A stretch of DNA of 64,000 nucleotides from positions 1,674,001 through 1,738,000 of the forward strand of contig RQOL01000718.1 of assembly GCA_013076295.1 (NCBI GenBank). The letters are read 5' to 3'. Positions 9,700 to 21,200 of this stretch are shown in pieces. Source of the stretch: Sanderia malayensis (Eukaryota; Cnidaria; Scyphozoa; Semaeostomeae; Pelagiidae). Every line of letters begins with the position of its first letter. Positions within the stretch are counted from its first letter, which is position 1. The notes beneath the pieces were generated by a model. The model did no database searches, was not told where the DNA came from, and saw nothing but the letters and a program-made list of their open reading frames with translations. The position numbers and the translations under genes were made by a program.

Positions 9700-12467
9700 A
9701 TGGAATTCGATACTTATTCGCCAGTGTCGAATCCACAACTCTACACTAAAGTAAGAACATTCGAAATTGTAAAATTCTCCTGTCATATAAATAAACATTT
9801 TTTATCGTTCATTTTGTGTTCTTTTCACTTTTCCCTCCCTTTTTTCCTTTTCCTATATGTGCCTACGGTTAGAAATTTATCAAAGCCAGCCTCTGGCCTT
9901 TCTTCTTATAGAAGAAACAAACATTTAATGCCGTAAATCCATTGATTTCTATACCTTATAATTTTACCCATTAAGTATAAACGCTAGCTTTTACTGATAT
10001 AATACATTGCATTTCCTGATATTAGTTCATTGTATATATTCAGCAAGTACATTATATAAAAGTGCTGGTGCTTAAATCTAACGGCTAAAACTTTGAAATA
10101 CGGTTTCGCTTACAAGACTAGGAACCAAATAAGATTTTTAGCAGCCTTCATTAAAAGAGAAAATTAGCTGTCTTCTCTTGTAGGATTATAGTTGCACTCC
10201 TCCTGCAACTTTGGGCTTGATGGCTCAGTATCGTGAGATGTTTCAAAGCATCGGTAAGACGACCTTTAAAGCTTCTTGTAACTTGATTTTAAATTGTTCA
10301 AGCTAGATGTCATAGATATAAGTGTGAAAGTAATATATTGTATTGTTTCTGTAGATAAACTTTTTGCAAGAATCAAAAACCTTACGCTTATTGATCATTC
10401 AAATAAAGAATATGATAACACCACCAAACTAAAGAAAATATCCTACAGAATTTATGCATTTCGCCAGGCAAGAAGTCTTTATTCATTCTAAACATTTTCA
10501 AGCGTAGATGCAAATATAATAAAGTATACCTAAAAGGTGGAACCTGTAGATAACGGGCACCATTGGGACCAATTTTTTGTCCGTTGTAAAGAGGTGCCCG
10601 TTAATGGAGGTTTCATTGAATACGAGCATATCATAACATACAATAGGGGACAAAAGACCTGGGGCAGTTAGGATTTTTGCAAGTTTTATACGCATAATTC
10701 ATTCCCCTCCTCCCCCAAACAATGTTGTCTCTAGAGGCGGTTGTATTCAATATTGCCGAAATTGTTTTGGCCCTGCGATGAGGAAAGACTGCTGTACAAA
10801 ACAACCTTGTTTGGGAGAATTGGGGGGGGGGGGTAATTCCCTGGGACACCTGAAATATTTAATTGAAAATGCATAGAGATAGGATATAAGATAATCTGGA
10901 GTGCGAATGAAGCTCACCCTCCAGACGCCATCCATCTTATATCCTATCTCTATGTAAAGATGTTATGTTTCTGCTCACTTTGTTCTCTGTGAGCAGAATA
11001 CAATTTGTAGTTTCTTAAAATAAACAATATAGAAACTTTAATTCAATTCTAGATAAAACAGCAGACAAAATTTGTTCTGCGGTGTCTTGCGAAGATATAT
11101 CTATTCGTGAGTACCTCTAAGAACCTTTAATCAAAGCAAGAGAATCACCGAATTTTGGGGTCCTGGAAAGTTGACACTGCAATCTCTGTTTATAGCAACG
11201 TTTGATATCATTCCAAATTTTCTAAGCTGTATTTAAAGTGATAATTCTTCTTAGATTGACAATTCTCGATCTATCTCCTATTTGAACTATGCTGGAAAGT
11301 TGACAAAAGATGTGCTGAACGCCTGGGACAAATTCTTCTTTGGTATAGCAACAATGGTAAGCACAAATAAATGAGCCAATACATTGGTACTTTCCTTGGT
11401 ACAGAACTATGATAGAAGGTTGGACTAAATCTTCTATGCAAAGGACAATTTAATTCATTGGTATAGTAAGATAAAGTAAGACATTTTGTTCAAGTAGTAA
11501 TTACAAGTTTGAGCTTAATACTCTTGCATTTTTTCTTCAGACACGAAAACGTTGTAAGCGGTTGAGACTGTTTTACGAGTTGGCTTCTGAACGAACACAG
11601 AATTGTCGCAGACTTTTAGATGAAGTTAAAAATCAATTGGTTTTCCGGTTGGGTAGCTGCGTGCTGAGGTCAAACAAAGAGTACAGCAAGAGAAAAACCA
11701 AAAAGGCAAAGCGTATCTTTAAGCTCAGCTCCTTGAGATTCGAAATGAAGTTTTTGAAGAAGCGAAGTTCTGATGAAAGAGAAGGTGTTGCATTAGATGA
11801 AAGTAAAGACATAGCTATGAGGAAAGGCAGAATAAAGGGCTTGAGTAACCCAACACACTACCAGTCTAGTTGCAATGTTGGACCCCCAAGGCTCTACCAC
11901 TCTCGTAGTAATGCAATTGGTTGTTTGATGGAAAGACGTGGTGTCCAAGGCACACAGTCTTATCAATGTAGAAAGCGAAAGAGGCTTGGTTTGATGAATC
12001 GAGAGGAACGCAAGGCCTATCTCGAAGACGTGAGACAGACTGTTAAAGAGCAGATGGAAAGAGTGGAAAATCAAGCTTCAGATGAGTCGGAATTTGAATT
12101 CTACCGTGGCATGTCCTACCAGGCTGTGCAAGAAACGAGAACATTGCTTTACGAACGCAGAAAGCTTTGCAGTGAAGAAGATTTGGCATTGATTGGTGAA
12201 GGGAAAAGAATGCAAGAGACTCCACTAGGGACACCAAGGAATCTTTCTGATTGCAGTATCGGTCGGGATGAATCCACAGATGAATCTGAATCAGAATATT
12301 ATCACAAGCTGCCGATGTTTGCTGATGTGGATGAAATGCGTGGTGAAGCAAGGAATGTCATCCCCAATAGGTTTACTACGACCAGTGAGTCATCAGATGA
12401 ATTTGAATCTGGGTGTGAACGAAAAAGGAAAAGGCGTGTAGCTGTGTGGAAGAGAAGAAAGATATGA
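9700..12467 (+). CDS. Orphan basic protein, about five exons (last intron phases unresolved)
   Basis: I do not recognise this gene. Likely coding exons are 9700-9750 (MEFDTYSPVSNPQLYTK), 10184-10253, 11053-11106, 11255-11356 and the long last exon 11541-12467. Splice signals are good (taaa|gtaaga, ttgtag|ga, ctag|at, cttag|att, ttcag|aca) and the first three exons join in phase, as do the last two. The join 11106 to 11255 fails: phase 1 would create an immediate stop. Therefore either a small exon is missed or one boundary is wrong. The last exon is very basic, with RKRCKRLRL and KRKTKKAKRIFKL near its start and a terminal KRKRRVAVWKRRK, and it carries three acidic-serine blocks of the form DESESEFYxxL / ESDEFESG. 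A nuclear or microtubule-associated protein is plausible but unproven. A poly(A) signal AATAAA lies at 12727-12732. Confidence 0.5.
10872..10954. repeat. Inverted repeat with 21-bp perfect arms
   Basis: The arms at 10872-10892 and 10934-10954 (CATAGAGATAGGATATAAGA and its complement) are perfectly complementary over 21 bp. An inner pair TCTGGAG/CTCCAGA lies within the 41-base loop. It lies in an intron of the orphan gene. It could be a small MITE remnant or a transcribed hairpin. Confidence 0.75.
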
Positions 12468-15400
12468 AGGGGTGAAGAGGATAACGGGGTTTATATGCAA
12501 AATTATTTGAGTTCGAAGAAGATGAACATACAAGCTGATGATGCCGTTAAAGAAGATTCATAGCAAATCCCAAGAATTTTTTTTTGGGTAAAAAATCCGC
12601 CAACATTTAATTTATTTAAGCACTATTGTATTGATAAAGATTTATTGTAACTTTTGTTTGGGAATAATATTCAAGAGATAAACATTGAAGTGTCTTGTGT
12701 GTGTGGTTGCTATTTCCGTCCAATTTAATAAACGTGGGTTTATTACCACGGTCAATCTTGTAGAAATTATGTACTGCTTTTTAGAAAGCGGCATTGTTTA
12801 AATCAATGGCATCTAGTTATCAAAAGAAAAGCGATTGTTTAACCAAGGAAGAATTGTTTTGTTTTGTGTACTTGCGTGTTATTATCACTTGATTATGAAT
12901 TTGTGAAAGATATCCATAACAATGCCCCCTTGCTTAATTTGATTGATGATGCTCTAACACGACAAAGGCGCTTTCATCAGTCAATCAATTAGCTAGGCCG
13001 TGTGCCGGTGTGTGAAACTTTAGATGACCGAAACGAAAGAGGGTTTGTTGTCTTTGAATATTTGTCGTGCAGACTTACTTACAAATACCTCATCTTCATA
13101 CCCTAGGTATATTCGGTTATCTAAAGCAAAGACATATGCATGAGCATATCATTGTCCAGCTATAAGTTGAGCAGTAGCTGGTAAAGCTTTGGTGATTTTT
13201 GCGACGCTGTGCGAACTAAAAGACTGAGACGAAACAAAGCAACTCACCGCTGCGAGCATACACCAGAAATTACAAAGACTTGATGCTGGCAACATCCCCT
13301 TGAAAACATCAAGGCTTTGTTATAAAACTGACCTGACCTTGCTGAGAAATATCGACATTTTGCAGTGAGTAGAGTAAGTGCCTGTGTTTTTTCTTTCAGT
13401 CAGTTTGTTTTGTTTACCATGTATGTTGGCGAGTCCCATATAAATTCCACAGCGCGGGCTTAGGCTGTTGAATGTTTATATTATGATTGAAGCTGAAAGG
13501 CTTCACTGTTCAGTCTTTTGTGAAGAAATACATTTTGACCAGGTTACTGTTGCATAATAGTATTATCGAGTGTAAAAATTGAAGTTTTAAAAGACTCCAT
13601 ATTTCTGTTTTGCATGCGATAATTATCTCGAATCATGAACCAACCTTGACTTGCTTTTCTTAAAAATTAAGAGTTCGACATTACAGTGGACAACTCTCAC
13701 TCCCTCACTGTAGTTGAGAATTCTTTCATTCATTCACTTAAAAGCTTAAGAAATAATCGAAAAACCATATAAAAGCAATATATATGTTGCGAAAATACTT
13801 GAGTCGAAAATATTAGTCCTATTTTTATACGATAAAAGAATCATATGATCACAACCAAACCACTGGTACATGATTATGATGATTTTTTGTTTATTCCGTG
13901 ACTTGAGAGACTCACGGAAAAAACTTCGGCATGTGGTAAATTCAGGTGTTCAGACGAATTCTTTTTCAGTTGTTCAGCTTTCCCTAGTTTTCTCTAACAT
14001 TTGGAGCGCATTAAATAGAAATTTGCGTTGTCAAATAAAAAACTGATGGTCACAGGCCCAAAGCAAGGTGGCGAAGTTTCTTTACTAATCGAATTATTCG
14101 TCATCCCTTTGTACCTTGATTTCATTATTTATCTTACCGCTGAACAAGGAAGGCACAAACCCCAACTGCAAAAACCTCGTTTATTCCGATACTAACTGTT
14201 TATTTCGAGACCCAAGTCCACAATGATATATACACATTTTTTTAAAAGATTGTATGGTCTACAAGAATTTTGCAAGAATCAAAATTGCCAAAAAAAAAAC
14301 AATTGAAATTTGAAAATATAATGGAAAAAATCGAGACTCAGCATAAGTTAAGGTTTTATTTTAAACAATTGTGTGCATTGCTGTGAGGAGAGTATTTTTA
14401 GAAGACGCTAAAAATTGAGAATTGTCACTGCACCTCCCCCCCCGCCCACGAATGGGTACAGCATTGCTTGCAGTTTGATATTGCATTCCTGGTATTTTTA
14501 TTGCCCAAATGGCAGTTATTCAACGTGTGACACATTGATAATAGTCCTTTTGTATCATGTTCACTCAACGATATTGCTATTAGGAGTAGCTCGTGCATTG
14601 TTTAAAATCGCGATCCATTGCCTATGAATAATTACCCGCAATGCTCTGGGAATGTTTAGCACTTCCTGACCACGATTGAAAACCGAAAGCGTTTCTGTTA
14701 ATTAGCACAGGCATGCACTCCTTTGTTCGTTTCCACTTTCCATAAACTTTCAAAGGAAAAACAAAGCCAAATGCAATTTATACCAACTAAACAATATTGC
14801 ATTTGACAATTTGTTGTAGAATACATCAATATTGAGAAATATAGGAGCAACAGTAAAACAAAAAAAAACAGAACAAATATGTGAATCTCAAGTTATAATT
14901 TCGAGTTTTTATATATACTTCGCATAAGTGGCCGCTTATTCATCATACTAAAAAGCCATTTGCCGATATATCAGACGCAATTCAGCACGAAAAACGCTGA
15001 CACGAGTTTGTTGATGAATTCTCATTCAGCCATTCCAGCCCTATATAATTCACCTTTGACTAGCAATGGTCAGATCTGGTGCCAGTTGTCTCGCTAACCA
15101 TTGTCAAACGAAGGAAGGCATTCCTCTCCCTTCCATTGATTAATTTGTTTACTAGGCATGCTTATTTTAATTGTCCAACAATAACAATATTTAATTACAA
15201 TGATACGAAAAAACGATATGATGAATATTTAAGTTAACTTTTAATCGAACAGAGAAGAATATAGGTATTTATTGTATACTTTATTGCAACAACAGGTCTC
15301 GTTAACCATTGTCAAACGCAGGAAGGCAGTCCTAAAAATACTATCCATTTTAACATTGTCAAATGAAGGAATGGGCATTCCTCTCCCTTTTATTGATTAA

Positions 15401-18026
15401 TTTGTTTGCGGCGCATACTATCCATTGTAATTGTGTGTACTTTATTGCAACAACAGGTCTCGTTAATAACCATTGTCAAACGAAGGAAGGCATTCCTCTC
15501 CCTTCTATTGACTAATGCGTTTATTAGGCATGCTTATTTTAATTGTGTTTACTTTATTCCAACAAAAGGTATCGCCCGAATTGCCGATTGTCGATAAAAA
15601 GAAAGAAGGCGACTCTATTCTGTATATTTCTGGTATCAAACTGCTTCGTGGTATTTCCTGGCATGTGCTCTTAATTGGTAAGTGAATTTGAACTCAATTA
15701 ACTGATGAATCTGTGCGAAGACGTGATTCACCATAGAGACATGTCTTACGTAATGTCATCATGAAGTATTTATGATGACACTGTTTTTGTGCATTCTGCA
15801 TCTGTATCATTCAGAGTCAACCATGCGGGGAAATTACCCTCATTGCAGCTGAAAATCGTGTTAACGTGACATGACATTACTGTGATTTTGCAATAGGATG
15901 TAGTTTGGTTAAGTCAAACTGCATGCATAGTGTGTTAAATGTTCTGGTTGCATTATGTATATCTCGCTGTATTTACCGTATCATTGCACATGACAGAGTA
16001 CCCCCGTATCTTCGTGACTGCTTGTTATTGGATTTAAGTAATAAGAGTTTTCATAAACCGGGTGTAATTCCGAATATATCATAGATTATCTACATGGCGA
16101 AAGGATAGTACATTAAATGGGCACGGCTGTCGGCAGAAACCAGAAGGGAAATGTTTATCAGCCTAAGTTGATCCATCACTATATATATTAACATAGAAGA
16201 CTTATCCAAATGTGGATTGGTTTGTGGTCATGAACAAGAGCTTGCGTTCAGACGCTCTCTCTAGTTAGTCAACACGATTTATTCAAGAGATAATGATCTC
16301 TCAATTCCACTTGTCTTTCCTGCTATGCCTGATTTGTTGGGTAATAATCTTGGTAATAATGTGCAAGGGCTATGCTGTGACAAATCAGGTGGTTAAGCAA
16401 GATGAAGCACCTCTTTATAAGAAAGTCAATTAACAGGGCAATAAGCTGATGGGAAATAATGTTTAACTTGAGGCTTTAGTCAGAATCAATGCAATTAGGC
16501 CGTGTTTCGTGTGAGCGGTCTCGTTTTGTTACATTGTTGTTACAAGATTTTGTTCAGGCGAAAGGAGCAAGCCAGAACACGACCACAGACCTCGGTATTA
16601 AACTCAAAACGCCAATCGAATTCCATAATTGGATCAATAAATAGAACATGGTTCGTTGGCTTTGAACATAGCAGCTTCGCAATGATGAGACTTTGTAGAC
16701 GTTTGTGACAGTTTCCTCTTCAGGAAATTCACATACGCAATGACCCTGATACTTTTGATCGCCGAACAGCAAGACACTTGCATGTACAAAGCACACCATA
16801 TCCCGATCCGATTTAAAAACCAGAAGGTATAAATCCATTATTTGTTATTCTAAACCTGATGATAACAAAGGCACACAATTATCGCTCGCACGAATTACAT
16901 CTACTTCTATCGACCTGTATTTCGTATCTGCTGGATACAAGGTCCATTCATTTAAAACTGCAACGTCTTCAGCGGATTATTTAGGTTCATGTGCTCGGGA
17001 GCGCCAGTAAGCTGGCGTAATTTCGCTCCTTCGCAGTTCCTTTTGACGCACAACGCAGGGTAAATTTACGGGAAGTTATTGAGTCCTTGCACCCATACGA
17101 TAAACCACCTTGGGAATATGGAAACCGCCAAAAGATCTTTGATCAAGCAGCAGGATCTTAAAGGATCTTTGACGAAACAATAGGATTTCCACCTGTATCG
17201 GAGATTGATGTTTTGAAAATTCCTTTGTCGAATCCTTTTATACCTTAGCATGTTTAAGTGGCAGATAAAGGTTCTTTTATTATAATCAACTCTAAGGCTG
17301 AATGTCGAGTTGATACACCATTGAAGACAATTGATGTTGTTGCTTCATTTTTAGTAACTCGTTGGTTTATCAAATGTGTTGTTCTCTCGTGTTTGTTATA
17401 TAACTACCATTGAACATATTTATTCAAGTCGAGTGTAGGCCTAGAAAAATACCATGCTGCAAATGTGTGAAACAATGTTCTAGGTGTCACTATTGTTTTA
17501 ACGACCTGTGAAATGACATGTAGGAGGTGCAGTGAAGATGATCACGAATAGAGCAACCTACAACGAAACAATTAAAACATCAATTTCTATTAGGCCTACA
17601 GAATTGACAATTCATTTCATGTGGCCTTTGAAGACTGCTATGAATAGTGGAATTGAATTCTTTCCAATAAGGATATTGTTGCATGGCAGACAGAAGGAAA
17701 TAATGTGGTGACTTTTTGAGACTTAAAGGATTCGTTGGCTTGATGTTTGTGTCTGGAGATACTGTTTAACTTGACAAACACAATAACCGTTAATACTGAT
17801 GAACAAGGTTTCAACATAAGCCTGACTATTTGGTATGTTTCAAGTGATTCCTGCTGTGGTGTGGGCTTTTATAAAAAGAGAAACATTTGAGATTTTATGA
17901 TGTAAAGCTACGCCTAGGCATTATTGAACAAGAATCCTGAGATTTTATTGCTTGAATAATGTTTTATTGAAATATTTATTCATTTATATCTCGATGTAGA
18001 AATTATTTTTTTGTTTTTTTTTACAG
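12468..18026. other. Gene-free upstream region; probable promoter and 5' non-coding exon(s) of the next gene
   Basis: No coding exon with supporting splice sites is visible in 5.5 kb. The 3' end of the preceding gene lies near 12750. A pyrimidine tract ending cag at 18026 marks an acceptor for the exon bearing the next start codon, so at least one 5' non-coding exon must lie somewhere here. I cannot place it. Confidence 0.5.
15085..15560. repeat. Array of about three degenerate 170-260-bp repeats
   Basis: The module GTCTCGTTAACCATTGTCAA...GAAGGCATTCCTCTCCCTT followed by ATTGATTAATTTGTTT and GGCATGCTTATTTTAATTGT recurs near 15090, 15298 (partial) and 15456. Spacing is irregular. It has no coding capacity. 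Confidence 0.7.
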
Positions 18027-18183
18027 ATTTATTCACCTCTACTGAAGTTGGTACAGGTTTGAGTTGAAACGTCATTAGTTACCAGCCCACCGTGTCCAGC
18101 GAACAGTGGTGGAGTGGAGAGGAAGGAGCGGAGTGGAAGTGAAAAATCAACAAAACTGAATTTCTCTATTCGATCCGTCAAGT

Positions 18184-18276
18184 ATGTTAACTTGGATGTC
18201 AGCTTGTGATGGTGAGAATAATTGCAACGATAAAGACGAGCATTTATCGATGAGGAGCAATGTATGCATCGGTTAA
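18184..18276 (+). promoter_or_regulatory. Upstream ORF overlapping the main start codon
   Basis: An ATG at 18184, within the same presumed exon, opens a 30-codon frame that ends at TAA 18274-18276, 14 bases past the main ATG at 18260 and in another frame. Overlapping uORFs generally lower translation of the downstream frame. The role here depends on the true 5' end of the mRNA. Confidence 0.45.
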
Positions 18277-21200
18277 TCCTGCTATGCCGCATATAATTCC
18301 ACAGCAAGAAGCCCAATCCGTCTACAACAACTCGACGAGAATTTATCAGCATAATAATCCACTGGTGGACAGCGCAAGGAATTCAGCTGCGAGCTATCGC
18401 CACCAGGAAAACATTAATATGAGGTATTTAAGCGGCTATAGCACGAGGAATGATGTGATGGTGGACAGCAGTAGCGTCAACTATCCTGCACAAATCGACC
18501 ATTTTCAGCAACATCCTCATCAGCAGGCTGGTGGCGGCGTTCCAACCTTGGCTGTCGGTGGCCACAACAACCATCGCCATCATCTCCCTCCTCCTCCTCT
18601 TCGTAATAACGACACGAATAATTGTAGTAATTACTATAATCTGACTACGACGCCATCGTCACGAAATCGCCTTGTTTCTGGCAGTGCTGTTGGTGCTGTT
18701 AATTCTGTAGCCAACGGTCATGAATATTACTTTTCGTCACAAAACATGGATCACCGTCATCGGAATCAGAGCAGCAATAGCAGCAGGGTCGAAGCATTCG
18801 CCTATCAACAACAGAACACCGACCTACAGGGACATGTAAATAATTCGTCGACAAGCTCAAGTAGACGTTCATCTTGTCTCGAAGGGAATTCGGATATTTT
18901 GACTCCTTCTTCATCCACATCTTTGTCGAATAGCAGTGTTGGTGACCGTAGCAGGAAAGGGAGCAAGTCTTCGTGGGCCGAAGTCATGTTTCCTTGGATG
19001 GACAGGCAGGCCGAATCAATTCTTGATCTCTCTAATGAGGATGCGTTGGAATTAGAGCGAATCGCAGCCACGATAAAACAGGTAAGACAAAACCACCTAG
19101 TAATCTTCTATCTTCACCGCGATACCAATTATTCTTAATCAAGCCTAATCGATTTGGTTGTCACAATTTCCCAAGACACTTCGTTCATTCTTTCTTTCAT
19201 GTATTCATCATCTATTTGTTCACTAAGACATCGTTATTATTTGATGAACTAATGTTTAGCTTGTTACAACAAGAATGAAAACAATAGTCAGACAATTGCT
19301 CAAAACAAAACCTTTGGCAAATATTTTTGTCTATAATTATTTTTGGTTTCGGTTTATTTCCAGCCTTTATGGCACTATGCTATTTTGAACCCCATTAACT
19401 TGTTTTGTCGTTGTTGGTGGTGCATTTTAAGCAATTTGTACCGCTTGTATTTGACGTGAAAAAGCAGAACTTTACTTGTTAGGGAGAACAATAAAAATAT
19501 GCAAGGCTACGGGTTCCTACAAAGACCTTCTTTGTTGTTCATTAGTGTCATAATGAAGAAAAATAGGCAGCTGACAAATTCGTTGGTATTTATTCCTTCC
19601 AATTATCTTCTAACAATTATAATTTCTTATATTTCATTTACTTTTCGTCAATTTTAGTCAATGACCTCTTCATTTACACTAATTTTGAGCATTTCTAATG
19701 ATGATTTAATTATATATAGAATGGAAATGAGGTTATAAAATTACTCTAAAGAATTTTGATTGATTGATGTCACATGCAAGATTCTTGCCGTACAACTATT
19801 TTCATTCAAACGTTGGAGGAGATTTTTGCTCACCAGTTCAAAGCAAACTGAACTATGTATCTATCTCAAAAACTATCTGATAAAAAGCATTTCAAAGTAT
19901 GAAGCTGTGTCTTTGCTATTTGAGTAGCGACATTGAACTTTCTCATTTCAATTGTCAAACATCTTTTGTCAAACACTTGAGATTTTTGTCTGGCTTTACA
20001 CCGCTCGCTACTTCAGAAAACAAACTTGAATTGGATGTCAAGCATTTTGCTTTATGACTTCCATCACCTATAGTATATGTACCAACGAAGATACTGCTCA
20101 AAATGACAGTTTTTCTATCTAACCAGTTTTCCTAATTGTTGTAAAATTGTTATCACATGTCAAATTTTCGTAACAAACACTATTTTTTGATAGGATGTGA
20201 GTCTTTAACTGACTGGTATCAGACTTTCGTTTTGTGTTTGTATGTTTCCAAACGAATTTTTCTAATTTTTTGTTGGATCATCATATCTTCAACCATACTC
20301 CAATCTAAAATTGTTCCAGTCTCAGTTAATTTTCATTCATTTGATTTGAATTTAGCAAAATCATAGTAAAATAGCCTTGTCTAGGCAGTGCTGCATGTGA
20401 ATGTGAACTTTTTTTCATGATAAACCTTGGCAATCAAGGATTTTTGCTATCATGTTTATGTTCCAGCCGATCCATTCTTTTACCAATTATGCTTCCAGTA
20501 TTTCAAAAGCCACGACTTTTAAAGGTGACTTCAGTTTATTTACTCTAACCGACTCAGTTACACGTGTTGGGAATTTCTCCCTGCCCGATACATCACGTCC
20601 CAAGAACGAATTGTGCCACCGAATGAATTCAACTCGTTTTCAATTTATCAGGGATCATTGACTAATTATTACAATTTTTAGCAACAGCAATATACCAAGA
20701 AAATCCTGCCCCAACTCGAAATGTCATGTTTACTAACCAAACACCAGGCAGCTGCCTTTGGCCTCGTGTGCGTGTGTTTTTCACCTTTGAGAATTTGACC
20801 TGAAATTTTCGTCATCCACATCAACCCAAGATTGTTTCCTATTGGTTTTCTGATTACGATAATGATCATTATCTTTCATTCACGAATAGTGGGCCTCCTT
20901 ATTGTTTAATTTAATAACCACGACTGATCGATAGATTTGATTTGATGTCGCGTTGTGTATATGTGAAACTCTATAAAATACATCTATTTTTTCGCATCAA
21001 TCAGCTTGATGGAGACTGATAAGAATTTAAATTCGTCGAAACCTTATCTACTTCATTTAACTTTGTTTCTTGGACATTCTTGGTAAAGCACCGGTCGTCT
21101 CTTCGGTGGTCTCATTAACGGCCTATTTAGTGGTCTTTTTAGCGGTCTCTCTGACTGTGTTTTTAGTGGCCTCTTTAGGTGGTGCTCTTATTTGTCTCTA

